A DNA stretch of 64,000 bases, taken from positions 124,001-188,000 of the forward strand of contig NZ_JPXI01000033.1 of assembly GCF_000740675.1 (NCBI RefSeq). Direction: 5' to 3'. A program made the translations under genes and the position numbers. Positions 7,788-18,867 of the stretch are shown one piece after another (the stretch's first letter is position 1; every line of letters begins with the position of its first letter). The notes under the pieces are model-generated. The model made no database searches. It was not told where the DNA came from and saw only the letters and a program-made list of their open reading frames with translations. This stretch comes from Massilia sp. BSC265. Its GTDB lineage: Bacteria; Pseudomonadota; Gammaproteobacteria; Burkholderiales; Burkholderiaceae_D.

Positions 7788-9644
7788 TCATGGCGAGTCG
7801 CACATGCAATGCGTCACCGCAGCGAAGGGCTTGCGGCCGTCGGCGACTTCCTTCAAAAAGGCCATGTCCTGCGCCACCTGAGCTACCGGGCCGCCAGGGA
7901 GCACCTCTTCCATCAAGCCGAGCTTGACCTGGATGTTGACGGCCTGCGCGGTCGAGGCGCCCATCATGTTCAGGAAGCGCTCGATGCGGCTGACCGGACG
8001 CTCGATATAGGCGACGCGGTAGTCCTCGCCCAGCTTGGCGCGCTTGGCGGCCGAGGCCAGCGCGTCGCGGTAGCCGCCCAGGCGGTCGACCAGGCCGCGT
8101 TCCTTGGCCTGGGCGCCGGTCCAGACACGGCCCTGCCCCACTTCGTCGATCTTCGCCGCGGTGGTCTTGCGTGCTTGCGCGGCCTTGGTCGTGAACTCGC
8201 TGTACACGTGGTTGATGCTGCTCTGTACCAGGGAGCTGAAGCGCGGGTCGATCGGGCGCAGCGGATTGTAGGCATCCGCCAGCCAGGTCGTGGTATAGCC
8301 GCCGGTATGGATGCCCAGCTTGTCGCTCACCTTCTCGGCGGTCGGCAGGATGGTGAACACGCCGATCGAGCCGGTGATGGTGGCCGGGTCGGCGATCACC
8401 TCGTCGGCCGCCATCGAGATCCAGTAGCCGCCCGATGCCGCCACGCTGCCCATCGACACCACCACCGGCTTGCCGGCGGCGCGCGTCAGTTCCAGCTCGC
8501 GCCGGATCAGTTCCGAGCCGTAGGCGCTGCCGCCAGGCGAGTCGACCCGCAGCACCACGGCCTTGACCTGCTCGTCCTCCCGCGCCTGGCGGATCAGGTT
8601 GGCGACCGTGATGCCGCCGACCACGCCCGGACCGCTCGTGCCTTCGGTGATGTTGCCCGAAGCGGTGATCACGCCCACGGCGTCGCCGAAGGGCCTGGGC
8701 TCGTGGCGCGCCAGGTAGTCCTGGTAGCCGACCTGGCGGAAGGACTTGATGCGCTCGTCCCAGGCGCCGCGCTTGGCCAGCATGTCGCGGATCTCGTCGC
8801 GGGTCTTGAGGCCGTCCACCAGCTTGGCTCCCAGGGCCACCCGGGCCGCGCTGCCGCCGGCCGCCTCCATCTGCTGCGGCAGGGTCTCGACCCATCTTGC
8901 CACGCTGCCTGCGGGGAGCTTGCGGTTCTTCTCGACCTGGGCCGTGTAGTCCTGCCACAAGGCGCTGTAGAGGAAGGCGTCCGCCTCTTGCGCCGCCTCG
9001 GACGGGCCGTTGGCGATGTAGGGTTCGGCGAAGCTCTTGTAGGTGCCGACCTTGATCAGGTTGACGGTCACGCCCAGCTTGTCGAGGGCGTCGCGATAAT
9101 AATTGCGGCGCCCGCCGAAGCCTTCGATCAGCACCATGCCCATCGGGTGCACATAGACTTCGTCGGCATGCGACGCCACCAGGTAGCGCTTCTGGTCATA
9201 GGTGCCGCCCCAGGCCACCACCCGCTTGCCGGACGCCTTGACGCGGTCGATGGCGGCCCCGATCTCGCGCAGCTGGGCCAGGCCGCCGCCGTCCATCTGG
9301 TCGAGCAGCAGCACCACGGTGCCGATGTTCTTGTCCTTGCTTGCGGTATCCAGCACGCGCAGCAGGTCGCGCAGGCGCACGCTGCGCTTGCTGTCGCCGC
9401 CGACCGAGTCGAGCACGGTGTCCTGGAAGCTCGACTGGTACTGCTCGACCAGGTCGCCCTTCAGTTCCAGCACCAGGGCGGTCTTCTCGCCGATCGGCTT
9501 GACGCCGCCGGAGGTCGTGATCATCACGACGAGGATCACGAACAGCAGGAACAACAGGTTCATGAAGGTGCGGCGCGACACGTCGACCGCGTGCCACAGC
9601 ATGCCGAAGGCGCGGCGCAGCGCACTCAGGGGTTTGAAAGCCAT
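7788..9644 (-). CDS. sppA: Signal peptide peptidase SppA, 67K type
   Basis: 618 residues from an ATG with GGAG upstream; the possible start 21 bases earlier lacks this. One N-terminal transmembrane segment (MNLLFLLFVILVVMI) anchors the enzyme, with the bulk in the periplasm. It has the tandem-repeat architecture of the long E. coli-type SppA. The catalytic dyad is visible: Lys203 in VGTYKSFAEPY (first half) and Ser404 in GSVAASGGYW (second half), with the SPGGSAYGSE strand before it. It degrades cleaved signal peptides in the inner membrane. The symporter gene lies upstream on the same strand, 28 bases away, so the two may be co-transcribed. Confidence 0.95.
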   Translation of the reverse strand: MAFKPLSALRRAFGMLWHAVDVSRRTFMNLLFLLFVILVVMITTSGGVKPIGEKTALVLELKGDLVEQYQSSFQDTVLDSVGGDSKRSVRLRDLLRVLDTASKDKNIGTVVLLLDQMDGGGLAQLREIGAAIDRVKASGKRVVAWGGTYDQKRYLVASHADEVYVHPMGMVLIEGFGGRRNYYRDALDKLGVTVNLIKVGTYKSFAEPYIANGPSEAAQEADAFLYSALWQDYTAQVEKNRKLPAGSVARWVETLPQQMEAAGGSAARVALGAKLVDGLKTRDEIRDMLAKRGAWDERIKSFRQVGYQDYLARHEPRPFGDAVGVITASGNITEGTSGPGVVGGITVANLIRQAREDEQVKAVVLRVDSPGGSAYGSELIRRELELTRAAGKPVVVSMGSVAASGGYWISMAADEVIADPATITGSIGVFTILPTAEKVSDKLGIHTGGYTTTWLADAYNPLRPIDPRFSSLVQSSINHVYSEFTTKAAQARKTTAAKIDEVGQGRVWTGAQAKERGLVDRLGGYRDALASAAKRAKLGEDYRVAYIERPVSRIERFLNMMGASTAQAVNIQVKLGLMEEVLPGGPVAQVAQDMAFLKEVADGRKPFAAVTHCMCDSP

Positions 9645-9672
9645 CGGAACTCCGTCTCCAGTCAATACATCA

Positions 9673-11142
9673 TTAAGCCGTCACCGCGGCCGTACTCGCC
9701 TTCTCCTTCTGGGAGATGGCGAACAGGCCGGCAAACACGAGTATGCCATTTACCATGAGCAATTCCAGTCCCAAGCGGTAGGAACCGAGCAGGTGTTCCT
9801 GATTGTACTCAAGGAGCGCGCAAAGGATCGGCGCGCCAATCGTAATATACGGCACCAGGCGATCGGTCAGCGTCCGGCGCGTGAGCATGCCGAAGGCGAA
9901 CAGGCCCAGCAGCGGACCGTAGGTATAGGCAGCCAGCTTGAGGATGACCACGATCATGCTCGGGTTGTCGGCCAGCTTGAAGCCCATCACCAGCAGCAGG
10001 AACAGCCCGGCGAAGCCCAGGTGCACGCGGCGGCGCAGTCCTTCCTTGGCTTCTTCGCTCAGGTCGGTGCGGCGCTTGATGCCGAGGATGTCGATGCAGA
10101 ACGAGGAGGTCAGCGCCGTGATGGCGCCGTCCGCGCTCGGGAACAGCGCCGAGATCAGGGCGATCAGGAAGATGATCTGTACCGTGGCCGGGAGGTGGCC
10201 CATGACCACGGCCGGGAAGATCTTGTCGCCGGTGGCGCTCACACCGACGGTCGGCGCGTACAGGTACAGCAGGCCGCCCAGGAACAGGAAGCTCATGAGC
10301 ACGACCACCAGCACGGCGGTCAGGGTCAGGAGGTTCTTCTGCGAATCCTTGAGCGTCTTGACGGAAATCGTCTTCTGCATCATTTCCTGGTCCATGCCGG
10401 TCATCGTGATCGTGATCAGGGCGCCGGCGACGATCTGCTTGAGCCAGAAGTTGGGGCTATCCAGGTCGTGCGTGAAGATCCTGGCCAGACCTTGCGACTG
10501 CATCTGGTTCAGGCTTTCCGGCACCGACATGTTCAGTTCGCCCAGCAGGATCCAGACGCAGGCGAACAGGCCGAACAGCATGGCGCTGGTCTGCAGGGTG
10601 TCGGTCCAGACGATGGTCTTCACGCCGCCCTTGTAGGTATAGAGCAGGATCATGCCAAGCACGACGAGAGTGCTGAGCCAGAACGGTACGCCGAGGCTGT
10701 CGAGGATGATCGCCTGCAGGATGTTCACCACCAGGTACAGGCGCGCGGTGGCGCCGAGCAGGCGCGAAACGATAAAGAAACCCGCCCCGCTCTGGTAAGC
10801 GCGCCGGCCGATGCGGACGTCGAGGTAGTGGTAGATCGAAGTCAGCTGCAGGCGGTAGTACAGCGGCAGTAGCAGGTAAGCCACGGCGATGTAGCCGATC
10901 ACGTAGCCGATCAGGATCTGGGCATAGCCAAAGGCGTCGGCGCCGACCGCGCCCGGCACGCTCACAAAAGTCACGCCGGACAGCGTGGTGCCGACCATCC
11001 CGAAGGCGACCAGCATCCAGTTGCTGCTCTTGTTGCCGATAAAGAAGCTGTCGTTGTTGGCGTTGCGGGAGGTGGCCCAGGCCACGCCGAGCAGGAGCGC
11101 GAAGTAGCCGATGAGGATTGCGAAAAGGAGTGCCGGGGACAT
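9673..11142 (-). CDS. Sodium:solute symporter family transporter
   Basis: 489 residues with about 13 hydrophobic helices. The family features are the first helix unwound at FGMVGTTLSGVTFVSVPGA, the GYVIGYIAVAYLLLPLYYRL helix, and ALFPSADGAITALTSSF, which corresponds to the Na2-site helix. SSS transporters couple Na+ entry to uptake of sugars, amino acids, organic acids or similar solutes. The substrate cannot be read from the sequence, and the only close neighbour (sppA) gives no hint. The inner membrane location is certain. Confidence 0.88.
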   Translation of the reverse strand: MSPALLFAILIGYFALLLGVAWATSRNANNDSFFIGNKSSNWMLVAFGMVGTTLSGVTFVSVPGAVGADAFGYAQILIGYVIGYIAVAYLLLPLYYRLQLTSIYHYLDVRIGRRAYQSGAGFFIVSRLLGATARLYLVVNILQAIILDSLGVPFWLSTLVVLGMILLYTYKGGVKTIVWTDTLQTSAMLFGLFACVWILLGELNMSVPESLNQMQSQGLARIFTHDLDSPNFWLKQIVAGALITITMTGMDQEMMQKTISVKTLKDSQKNLLTLTAVLVVVLMSFLFLGGLLYLYAPTVGVSATGDKIFPAVVMGHLPATVQIIFLIALISALFPSADGAITALTSSFCIDILGIKRRTDLSEEAKEGLRRRVHLGFAGLFLLLVMGFKLADNPSMIVVILKLAAYTYGPLLGLFAFGMLTRRTLTDRLVPYITIGAPILCALLEYNQEHLLGSYRLGLELLMVNGILVFAGLFAISQKEKASTAAVTA

Positions 11143-11283
11143 GGAATTCCAGTGGGGTTGTCGTTTCGCCCAGCAATATACACCTAAGCGATGCCACCGG
11201 GAACCAAGCCGGAATGCCGCAAGCTTGCCCTGCCATGCCTGGTGGTTATGCCTGGCAGGCTGGTTTTCCCCGCCCCCGCGTCC

Positions 11284-11724
11284 TTACGCTTCCTCGCCCT
11301 GCACCCGCTCGAACGGCCCGATGCAGGTATTCATCGACTCGTCGGCGCACATCAGGAACAGCGCTCCCGAGGGATGGAAGCGGATGTAGTTGGTGGCCTT
11401 CGTCCCCGGCTTCATGATGGCGCCCGCGCAGTCCTTCTTGCCGTTGTCCTTGACGACACGGTCTTCCAGACGATAGAAGCCCTTGGCGCTGGGCTTGGCG
11501 GGAATCTGGTATTCGCTTTCCGACACTTCCTCGGCGCTGGTGACGAGAGTGGTGCCGTCGGCGCGGAAGCGGTAGGTTTCCGAGCAGCCGAGGTCGGGCA
11601 GGCTGAGTTTCCAGATGCCGAGGATGGGATGGTCGGCCGGGGGCGCGGCCTGCGCACCGGACGGCACGGAAATCAAGGCAGACAACAATACGGCCCCAGT
11701 GAACACTGCGGCAGGCACACGCAT
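11284..11724 (-). CDS. Secreted lipocalin-like hypothetical protein
   Basis: 146 residues from an ATG with a strong GGAAGGAG site. The N-terminus is a clear signal peptide (VPAAVFTGAVLLSALISVPSGAQA). The mature part begins DHPILGIWKLSLPDLGCSETYRF and continues with alternating beta-strands (ADGTTLVTSAEE, KGFYRLEDRVVKDNG, TNYIRFHPSGALFLMC). The opening GxW and strand pattern recall small lipocalin-like domains. Four cysteines could form disulfides. I do not recognise a named family or function. It stands alone between the symporter and the NYN gene. Confidence 0.6.
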   Translation of the reverse strand: MRVPAAVFTGAVLLSALISVPSGAQAAPPADHPILGIWKLSLPDLGCSETYRFRADGTTLVTSAEEVSESEYQIPAKPSAKGFYRLEDRVVKDNGKKDCAGAIMKPGTKATNYIRFHPSGALFLMCADESMNTCIGPFERVQGEEA

Positions 11725-11960
11725 GGCAGGCTCCTTCCCACGTTGCGACAGCCGGGCGGACGCCGCGGCAGGCCCGCGCATGCGGACGACGCCATTATTG
11801 CAGCGGCGGCGCGCACACGGCGCACGCGCCGCTCCACCGACTCTCGGCCGTAGGGTGCTCGGCTTGCCGAGCGCGCGTTCAAGCAGAAGTTGCTGAGCCG
11901 ATGGGTCCGTTCCTGCGTGACGTGAACGCGCGGTCGGCGCAGCCGGCCTCCCTACCCACC

Positions 11961-13514
<1,554 letters not shown>

Positions 13515-13699
13515 GAAGTATTGCTTTCAGATAATAGTAGGACAAACTGACCGCGATTATACGCAACCCGCCCGATGAAGGCGTGGCGCGCGCTTACCCA
13601 GGAGCGATAGTCGAACACGATTCATTTCACAATGCTGCTTTTCAGATACCTTCGCTTATATCATCCCGGCTCCTCCACTCCCTGACCCGGAATCGACCC

Positions 13700-14695
13700 A
13701 TGCCTGCGCCAGCCGTCTTCGAGTCAGCGTTCAACAGCTCGCCCAGCGGTGCCTACCTGCTCTCGCCCACACCGGATGCCGTCGTGCTGGCTGTGAACGA
13801 CGCCTTCCTCAAGGCTTCGCGCCGCAAGCGCGAGGTACTGCGGGATGCGGCCGAACAGGTGACGCCGCTGGCGCGCGCCCGCCGTCACGACCTGTCGTTG
13901 GCGCTGCCGCAAGGCGCGGCCATGGTCATGGGCGACAAGAAACGGCTGGTGCAGGTGGTCGCCAACCTGCTCAACAATGCCGCCAAGTACACGCCGGAAG
14001 GTGGGCGACTGGCCGTGCACGGTCGTGCGGACAACGGGCACGCGTGCATCGAGGTGATCGACAACGGCATCGGGATGGCTCCGGAGCTGACCGGGCGCGT
14101 GTTCGATCTGTTCGCCCAGGCCGAGCGCAGTGTCGACCGCGCGATGGGCGGCCTCGGGCTGGGGCTGGCGCTGGTCAAGAGCCTGGTCGAACTGCACGAC
14201 GGTTCGGTCGCGTGCTCGAGCCCGGGCGAGGGCCTGGGCAGCACCTTCTCCGTGTGCCTGCCCTGCCTGGGCCCGGACAGCGCAGCGGGGACGGCGTCCG
14301 ACTTCCCTGTCACTGCCGAGGTCGCCAGCACGGCGGCGCCGCTGCGGGTCCTGGTCGTGGACGACAATGTCGACGCGGCCGTGACCCTCTCGATGGTGCT
14401 GGAGGCGGCCGGCCACGAGGCGCTGGTCGAGCATGGGGCCCTGGCCGCCCTCGATCGTGCGCGCAGGTCGGCGCCGCAGGTCTGCTTGCTCGACATCGGC
14501 CTGCCGGAAATGGACGGCAAGCAGCTGGCGCGCCGGCTGCGCGCCGATCCGGCCACGGCGGGCGCCCTGCTGGTGGCCGTCACCGGTTATGGCCAGGACG
14601 GCGAGCGCCAGCAGATCATGGCCGCCGGCTTCGACCACCACCTGGTCAAGCCTGTCGACATGGAGCGGCTCGAGGCGATCCTGGCCACTGCCTAG
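13700..14695 (+). CDS. Internally shortened hybrid histidine kinase: PAS fragment-HATPase-REC, no HisKA
   Basis: 331 residues from the ATG at 13700. Residues 1-45 read as the start of a PAS domain (FESAFNSSPSGAYLL ... NDAFLKASRRKREVL). At about residue 46 the sequence jumps to the linker normally found after HisKA (DAAEQVTPLARARRHDLSL). The ATPase domain follows with its N box (NLLNNAAKYT), G1 (DNGIGMAPE) and G2 (GGLGLGLALVK) intact, then a complete receiver domain (VDDN at 221-224, Asp265, Lys in VKPVD). Most of PAS and the whole HisKA domain with its phospho-accepting His are missing, with the frame kept. It may be a decaying gene, or an ATPase-receiver protein fed by another kinase. Confidence 0.8.
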   Translation: MPAPAVFESAFNSSPSGAYLLSPTPDAVVLAVNDAFLKASRRKREVLRDAAEQVTPLARARRHDLSLALPQGAAMVMGDKKRLVQVVANLLNNAAKYTPEGGRLAVHGRADNGHACIEVIDNGIGMAPELTGRVFDLFAQAERSVDRAMGGLGLGLALVKSLVELHDGSVACSSPGEGLGSTFSVCLPCLGPDSAAGTASDFPVTAEVASTAAPLRVLVVDDNVDAAVTLSMVLEAAGHEALVEHGALAALDRARRSAPQVCLLDIGLPEMDGKQLARRLRADPATAGALLVAVTGYGQDGERQQIMAAGFDHHLVKPVDMERLEAILATA

Positions 14696-14767
14696 GCCGT
14701 CCCAACTCTCCCGTCGCGCTTGCGGCACCGGAAAGCCGGGCCCGCCCCCCCCGCCTCTTGCCCTTCC

Positions 14768-16426
14768 CTACCGGAACATCTGCGTCGGCCTGTGGCGCAG
14801 CCGCTCCGCCGGCGCGCGCGCCTGCAACTGCCGACGCGCGTCTGCGCCAGAGGAGACCGCGCCCTGGCCCTGGACGCCCGGCGCCCCGAGCTCGAGGACC
14901 GTGATCCGCTCGAACAGCTGGGTGGCCCTGCCGGTCGAATCCCTGACGCGGACGATGATGTTGTAGTCGCCGCTAGCCTTGTAGGTGTGGCTGGCGCGCA
15001 CTTCGCCCTTGCCCCGGTATTCGCGCACCGGCACCGCCTGCGGACCGCTGCCGTCGCCCCAGTCGACCGTAGCGGTATGGGTGTCGCCCACGTTGCGGTC
15101 GCGGAAGGACAGCGTGATCCCGAGCGGCTGGTCGAGGCGCGGGTCGGCGTGCCGGATCGGCCCCAGCACCGGCGCATCGGTCCCGCCGCCATTGGCCCGC
15201 AGGAGCAGCACCCCGGCATTGGAATCGGCAATGATGTCGCCGTTGTTCGATACGGCGAGCCCCGAGGTCAGCACCAGGCCCGCCGGCGGGTCGAGCAGGC
15301 GCGTATTCAGGTCGGCCGCGCCGCCACGCGTCCAGCGATACGCGATGCGTTCGCCCGAGGCGCGATATCCCACCCCGACGACCACGCCATGATCGTTGAG
15401 GTCGTCGGCTTCGGATGCGTCAAGCCCGCGCGGGTGCAGGTCCACCAGTCCGCGCGCCCGGGAAAACAGGAAGGCGCGGGGTGTGCCATTGGCGTTGTCG
15501 CCATCCCTGCGGCCCACCACCTCGCCGAGCTCGTTCAGCTGGTGCGCGACGGTGCCTGCGCCGATACGTACTGCGCCTTTGCCCGGACTCCACAGGAATG
15601 CGCTGCGATTCCGGGTGTGAACGTCGAGCATCCCGGCGACCTCCCCGCGGTTGTTGTTGTATGAAGCGAATGCGAAGCGCTTGCCGAAGGCGCCGAGGTG
15701 CATCATCCGGCCTGCGGCATCCCAGGCCAGCAGATTCGGCTCCCCGCTCGCCCGGTCTCCCGACCCGACCGTGACGTTGTGGTCGTTGATGTCGCTGGCA
15801 AAGCTCTGGTCGATGCCTGCGGGGGCAGGCAGCGGGATCAGGCGGTTGGTGGCCGTCCAGCGCACGGCCCGGTTCGTGCCCCTCTCGGCCGAGAGGGCGG
15901 AATGTCCGATGATCTCCGAGCGGTTGTTGATGGCCGTGACGAAGGTGGAACCTTCGCTGCTCAGGCTCGGCAAGGGAACCAGGCCGCGCGACGCCGACCA
16001 GCGGAACGGCCGTAACGGGCCGCCCCGGGGCGCAGCGGGTTCGATGATGCTCGCCGAGAGGGCGACTTCGCCCTGTTCATTCAGGCCGCCAAAGCGGACC
16101 GATCCGCTGTTCGGCGGCGAAATATCGATCACGCGCCTACCGTCGAAGTAGCCCACCTTCAACAGGCCATCGAGTCCTTCGTATTCGAACACGGCCTGGC
16201 CGCGCGCATTGATGTCGGCGAAGTAGCCGACGGTTCCTCCTGAAAGATTGACGATGCCATAGACGTCCTTGCCCTGGCTGCCGGCTTTGTGCTGCTCCTG
16301 CTCCCCTGGCCTGGCTGTCGCATTGCCGCTGCCGACGCCATCGCTGGCATTCGCGGTGGCCACCGCCGTCGCCATCGCCACCATGCCTGTCATCATGGAA
16401 AACCGCCCGATCGAGAAAGTTCGCAT
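14768..16426 (-). CDS. Secreted HAF-repeat protein with C-terminal PKD domain
   Basis: 552 residues from an ATG with GGAGA upstream. A signal peptide (FSIGRFSMMTGMVAMATAVATANA) precedes a run of HAF-type repeats, each with a D/N-rich turn and a strand: DINARGQAVFEYEG, INNRSEIIGHSA, DINDHNVTVGSGD, NNNRGEVAGM, LNELGEVVGRR, LNDHGVVVGVG, VSNNGDIIADS. These probably fold as a beta-propeller or solenoid. From about residue 430 a PKD-like immunoglobulin fold follows (TVDWGDGSG ... HTYKASGDYNIIVRVRD). Such proteins are usually extracellular; the ligand is unknown. The C-terminal 35 residues are basic and Arg/Gln-rich. Confidence 0.7.
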   Translation of the reverse strand: MRTFSIGRFSMMTGMVAMATAVATANASDGVGSGNATARPGEQEQHKAGSQGKDVYGIVNLSGGTVGYFADINARGQAVFEYEGLDGLLKVGYFDGRRVIDISPPNSGSVRFGGLNEQGEVALSASIIEPAAPRGGPLRPFRWSASRGLVPLPSLSSEGSTFVTAINNRSEIIGHSALSAERGTNRAVRWTATNRLIPLPAPAGIDQSFASDINDHNVTVGSGDRASGEPNLLAWDAAGRMMHLGAFGKRFAFASYNNNRGEVAGMLDVHTRNRSAFLWSPGKGAVRIGAGTVAHQLNELGEVVGRRDGDNANGTPRAFLFSRARGLVDLHPRGLDASEADDLNDHGVVVGVGYRASGERIAYRWTRGGAADLNTRLLDPPAGLVLTSGLAVSNNGDIIADSNAGVLLLRANGGGTDAPVLGPIRHADPRLDQPLGITLSFRDRNVGDTHTATVDWGDGSGPQAVPVREYRGKGEVRASHTYKASGDYNIIVRVRDSTGRATQLFERITVLELGAPGVQGQGAVSSGADARRQLQARAPAERLRHRPTQMFR

Positions 16427-16617
16427 GTCTGTCTCCGGTAGAGTGCTCATGCGCCTGCATGAGGCAGGACCAATGTAGGGCCCTGCCAGAGCGAACAGGA
16501 CGAACTACCGCAAACGCGGACGACGGGTACGACGACGCGAACGGACTCCGCTATCAAAATGGATTGCGCATTGAACAGAGCTTTCAGCTAGGCGATGCCT
16601 GCGTTCATGAGAAGCGT

Positions 16618-17037
16618 TTACAAGCGCGCCAGTGTTGCCTCATCCGGCTCGCCATCGAAGTACTTGTCGATGCAGTCCTGGAAGACCGCTTCGTCCGGCG
16701 CAACATCGGCGAACAGGGTCATCGACGAGTGGAACTTGAGATCGTCGGGGTGGCCGAATATCTCTTCGGCCGACAGGCCCTCACGGCTAGCCACGCTGCC
16801 CGCGCACTCGCGCAGGCGCGCGCCCAGCACCGGATGCGCCAGGTAAGCCGCCGCTTCATCGGCCGATGCGATCGCATAGCGCTGCGCCATCTCGCTGCTG
16901 CCGAGCCCGGCGATCTGGGGGAAGATGAACCACATCCAATGGCTGCGCTTGCGGCCGGCGCGCAGTTCGGCGAGCACCGTGGCGTACACCGGCTCCTGGG
17001 CCTGGACGAATCGTTCCAGGTCAAATTCATTGTCCAT
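16618..17037 (-). CDS. DUF1810 family protein
   Basis: 139 residues with a strong AGGAGG site upstream. It shows the conserved core of the DUF1810 family: FDLERFVQAQ at the N-terminus, RKRSHWMWFIFPQIAGLG, a helical middle with HPVLGARLREC, and DDLKFHSSMTLFA. It is a small soluble cytoplasmic protein of unknown biochemical role. It is divergent from the DUF3820 gene 74 bases away, so the two may share a promoter region. Confidence 0.88.
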   Translation of the reverse strand: MDNEFDLERFVQAQEPVYATVLAELRAGRKRSHWMWFIFPQIAGLGSSEMAQRYAIASADEAAAYLAHPVLGARLRECAGSVASREGLSAEEIFGHPDDLKFHSSMTLFADVAPDEAVFQDCIDKYFDGEPDEATLARL

Positions 17038-17111
17038 TTTTCATCCTCCTGGTCGGACTAATGCTACAACTTTGAGATTATTTGCTAAAGTGCGTTCCAT
17101 AGGACGCGCCA

Positions 17112-17324
17112 ATGGACACCCATCACTTCTCTCTACTACTCGTGCGTGATATGCCGTACGGAAAATACAAGGGCAGCAAGATCGCCGACCTGCCGGGCCA
17201 TTACCTGGGCTGGTTCGCGCGCGAAGGTTTCCCGCGCGGCGAACTGGGCCAGCTGCTGGCCCTGATGTACGAACTCGACCATAACAACCTGCGCAGCCTG
17301 CTCGACCCGCTTCGGACCCGCTGA
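17112..17324 (+). CDS. DUF3820 family small protein
   Basis: 70 residues. The sequence MPYGKYKGSKIADLPGHYL, then WFAREGFPRGELGQLLALMYELDHNNL, is the signature of DUF3820, annotated in databases as a putative quorum-sensing-regulated virulence factor. The biochemical function is not established. AGGA lies seven bases before the ATG. It is short but well conserved in pattern, so it should be real. Confidence 0.87.
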   Translation: MDTHHFSLLLVRDMPYGKYKGSKIADLPGHYLGWFAREGFPRGELGQLLALMYELDHNNLRSLLDPLRTR

Positions 17325-17419
17325 GCGCCAGGCCCGCCGCCCATCCTGCGCAACAGCGTGGGGCGCCGCAGGCATGCTTGTCGGCTATACTGGCCGCCAA
17401 ACAGTCTCTCCCGAATTCG

Positions 17420-17812
17420 ATGGAAAACGAACACGCTCCCCTTGTACTGGTCGTCGAGGACGACGAGCACATCGCCCAGGTCCTGCGCTTCATGCTCGAG
17501 CGCCAGGCTTACCGCGTCGTCCACCTGGCCGACGGCCGCGTCGCGAGCGAGCACATCCGCAACGCCAGCGAGCGGCCCGGCCTGGTGCTGCTCGACGTCA
17601 TGCTGCCCTACGTGGACGGGTTCGAGCTGGTGCAGCTCGCGCGCGAACGCAGCGACTGGGCCGGCGTACCGATCCTGATGCTCACTGCCAAGAATACCGA
17701 ACGCGACACCGTGCGCGCCCTCGATGCCGGCGCCAACGATTTCGTCATCAAGCCCTTCCAGCCGAACGAACTGCTGGCGCGGGTACGCCGTTTCCTGAAG
17801 ACGGGACCATGA
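17420..17812 (+). CDS. Single-domain response regulator (CheY-like)
   Basis: 130 residues, only a receiver domain: acidic pair EDD at 13-15, phospho-accepting Asp59 (LVLLDVMLP), Thr/Ala at LMLTAK, and Lys111 in VIKPFQP. No output domain follows, so it should act by protein contact. A TATACT box at 17386-17391 supports the ATG at 17420 over a TTG upstream of that box. Its stop overlaps the start of the HEAT-repeat gene by four bases, and that gene overlaps the glycosyltransferase gene the same way, so the regulator probably controls the enzyme complex encoded downstream. Confidence 0.88.
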   Translation: MENEHAPLVLVVEDDEHIAQVLRFMLERQAYRVVHLADGRVASEHIRNASERPGLVLLDVMLPYVDGFELVQLARERSDWAGVPILMLTAKNTERDTVRALDAGANDFVIKPFQPNELLARVRRFLKTGP

Positions 17813-18867
17813 TCCCGAGCGCCCTGCCTGCAGGCGCCAGCGACCCTTTCGTCACCGCCGCCGTCTGGACCGGGACGGTCGCGCTCATCCTGACCCTGCT
17901 GCTGGCCCTGCAGATCGTGCTGCTGCGAATGGGACTGCGCCGGCGCGAGCGGCGCGCGGCGCGCGCCGTCGCCCGCTGGCGCCCGCTGCTGAACCAGGCC
18001 ATCGTCGGTGAGGAACCGGAACTGCCGCCCCTGCGGAAAAGCGAACGCCTGCCCTTCCTGCACCTGTGGGCGCACCTGCAGGGTTCGCTGCGCGGCGAGG
18101 CCGGCGAAGCCCTGAACGACGTGGCGCGCCGGCTCGGCGTGGACCGGCTTGCACGCGGCATGCTGGCGCGCGGCGCCCGCGACGAACGCCTGCTGGCCGC
18201 CCTGGTGCTGGGGCACCTGCGCGACCGCGCCGCCTGGCCCGCGCTGCTACCGCTGGCCAGCGCCCCCGACAGCGTGCTGTCCCTCACCGCGCTGTGGGCC
18301 CTGGTGCGGGTCGATCCAGAGGCGGCGGCCGACTACCTGACGCCGCTGTTCATCGAGCGCGACGACTGGGCGCTGTCGCACGTGGCCGGCATCCTGCAAC
18401 AGGCCAGCAGTCCGGTGGCGCAAGTGCTGGCGCGTATCCTGCCGCAACTGGCGGAGGAGCGCCTGCCGCGTGCGCTGCGCATCGCCGAATCCTTGCGGGT
18501 GAGCTTGCCGGCCGGGGTGCTGGCAGATGCCCTGCGCAGCCCGTCCAGCGCGGTGGTGATCGCCGCGCTGCGCGGGGTGCTCACGCCCGAGACGCTGGAA
18601 GACGTCCGCGCCCTGCTCGGCCACGAAGACTGGCAGGTGCGGGTGCAGGCGGCACGCGCCCTGGGCCGGGTGGGCCAGCGCGGCGACGCCGCCCGCTTGA
18701 CCGCGCTGCTGGGCGACCCGCAATGGTGGGTACGCTACCGCGCGGCACAGGCGCTGCGCGAACTGCCGCTGCTGTCGCGCGCCGACCTGGAGGCGGTGCG
18801 CGCCTCGCTCAGCGACCGCTTCGCGCTCGACATGCTGGACCAGGTGCTGGCCGAGGAGGAAGCATGA
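17809..18867 (+). CDS. Membrane-anchored HEAT-repeat protein
   Basis: 352 residues. One transmembrane helix near the N-terminus (VALILTLLLALQIVLLRMGL) is followed by a basic stretch and then a mainly helical region of HEAT-type repeats, e.g. LLAALVLGHLRDRAAWPALLP, LLGHEDWQVRVQAARALGRVG and LLGDPQWWVRYRAAQALREL. HEAT solenoids are protein-binding scaffolds. The topology suggests the repeats face the cytoplasm. It overlaps the response regulator gene upstream and the GT2 gene downstream by four bases each, so it probably couples the regulator to the synthase. No catalytic motif was found. Confidence 0.8.
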   Translation: MIPSALPAGASDPFVTAAVWTGTVALILTLLLALQIVLLRMGLRRRERRAARAVARWRPLLNQAIVGEEPELPPLRKSERLPFLHLWAHLQGSLRGEAGEALNDVARRLGVDRLARGMLARGARDERLLAALVLGHLRDRAAWPALLPLASAPDSVLSLTALWALVRVDPEAAADYLTPLFIERDDWALSHVAGILQQASSPVAQVLARILPQLAEERLPRALRIAESLRVSLPAGVLADALRSPSSAVVIAALRGVLTPETLEDVRALLGHEDWQVRVQAARALGRVGQRGDAARLTALLGDPQWWVRYRAAQALRELPLLSRADLEAVRASLSDRFALDMLDQVLAEEEA

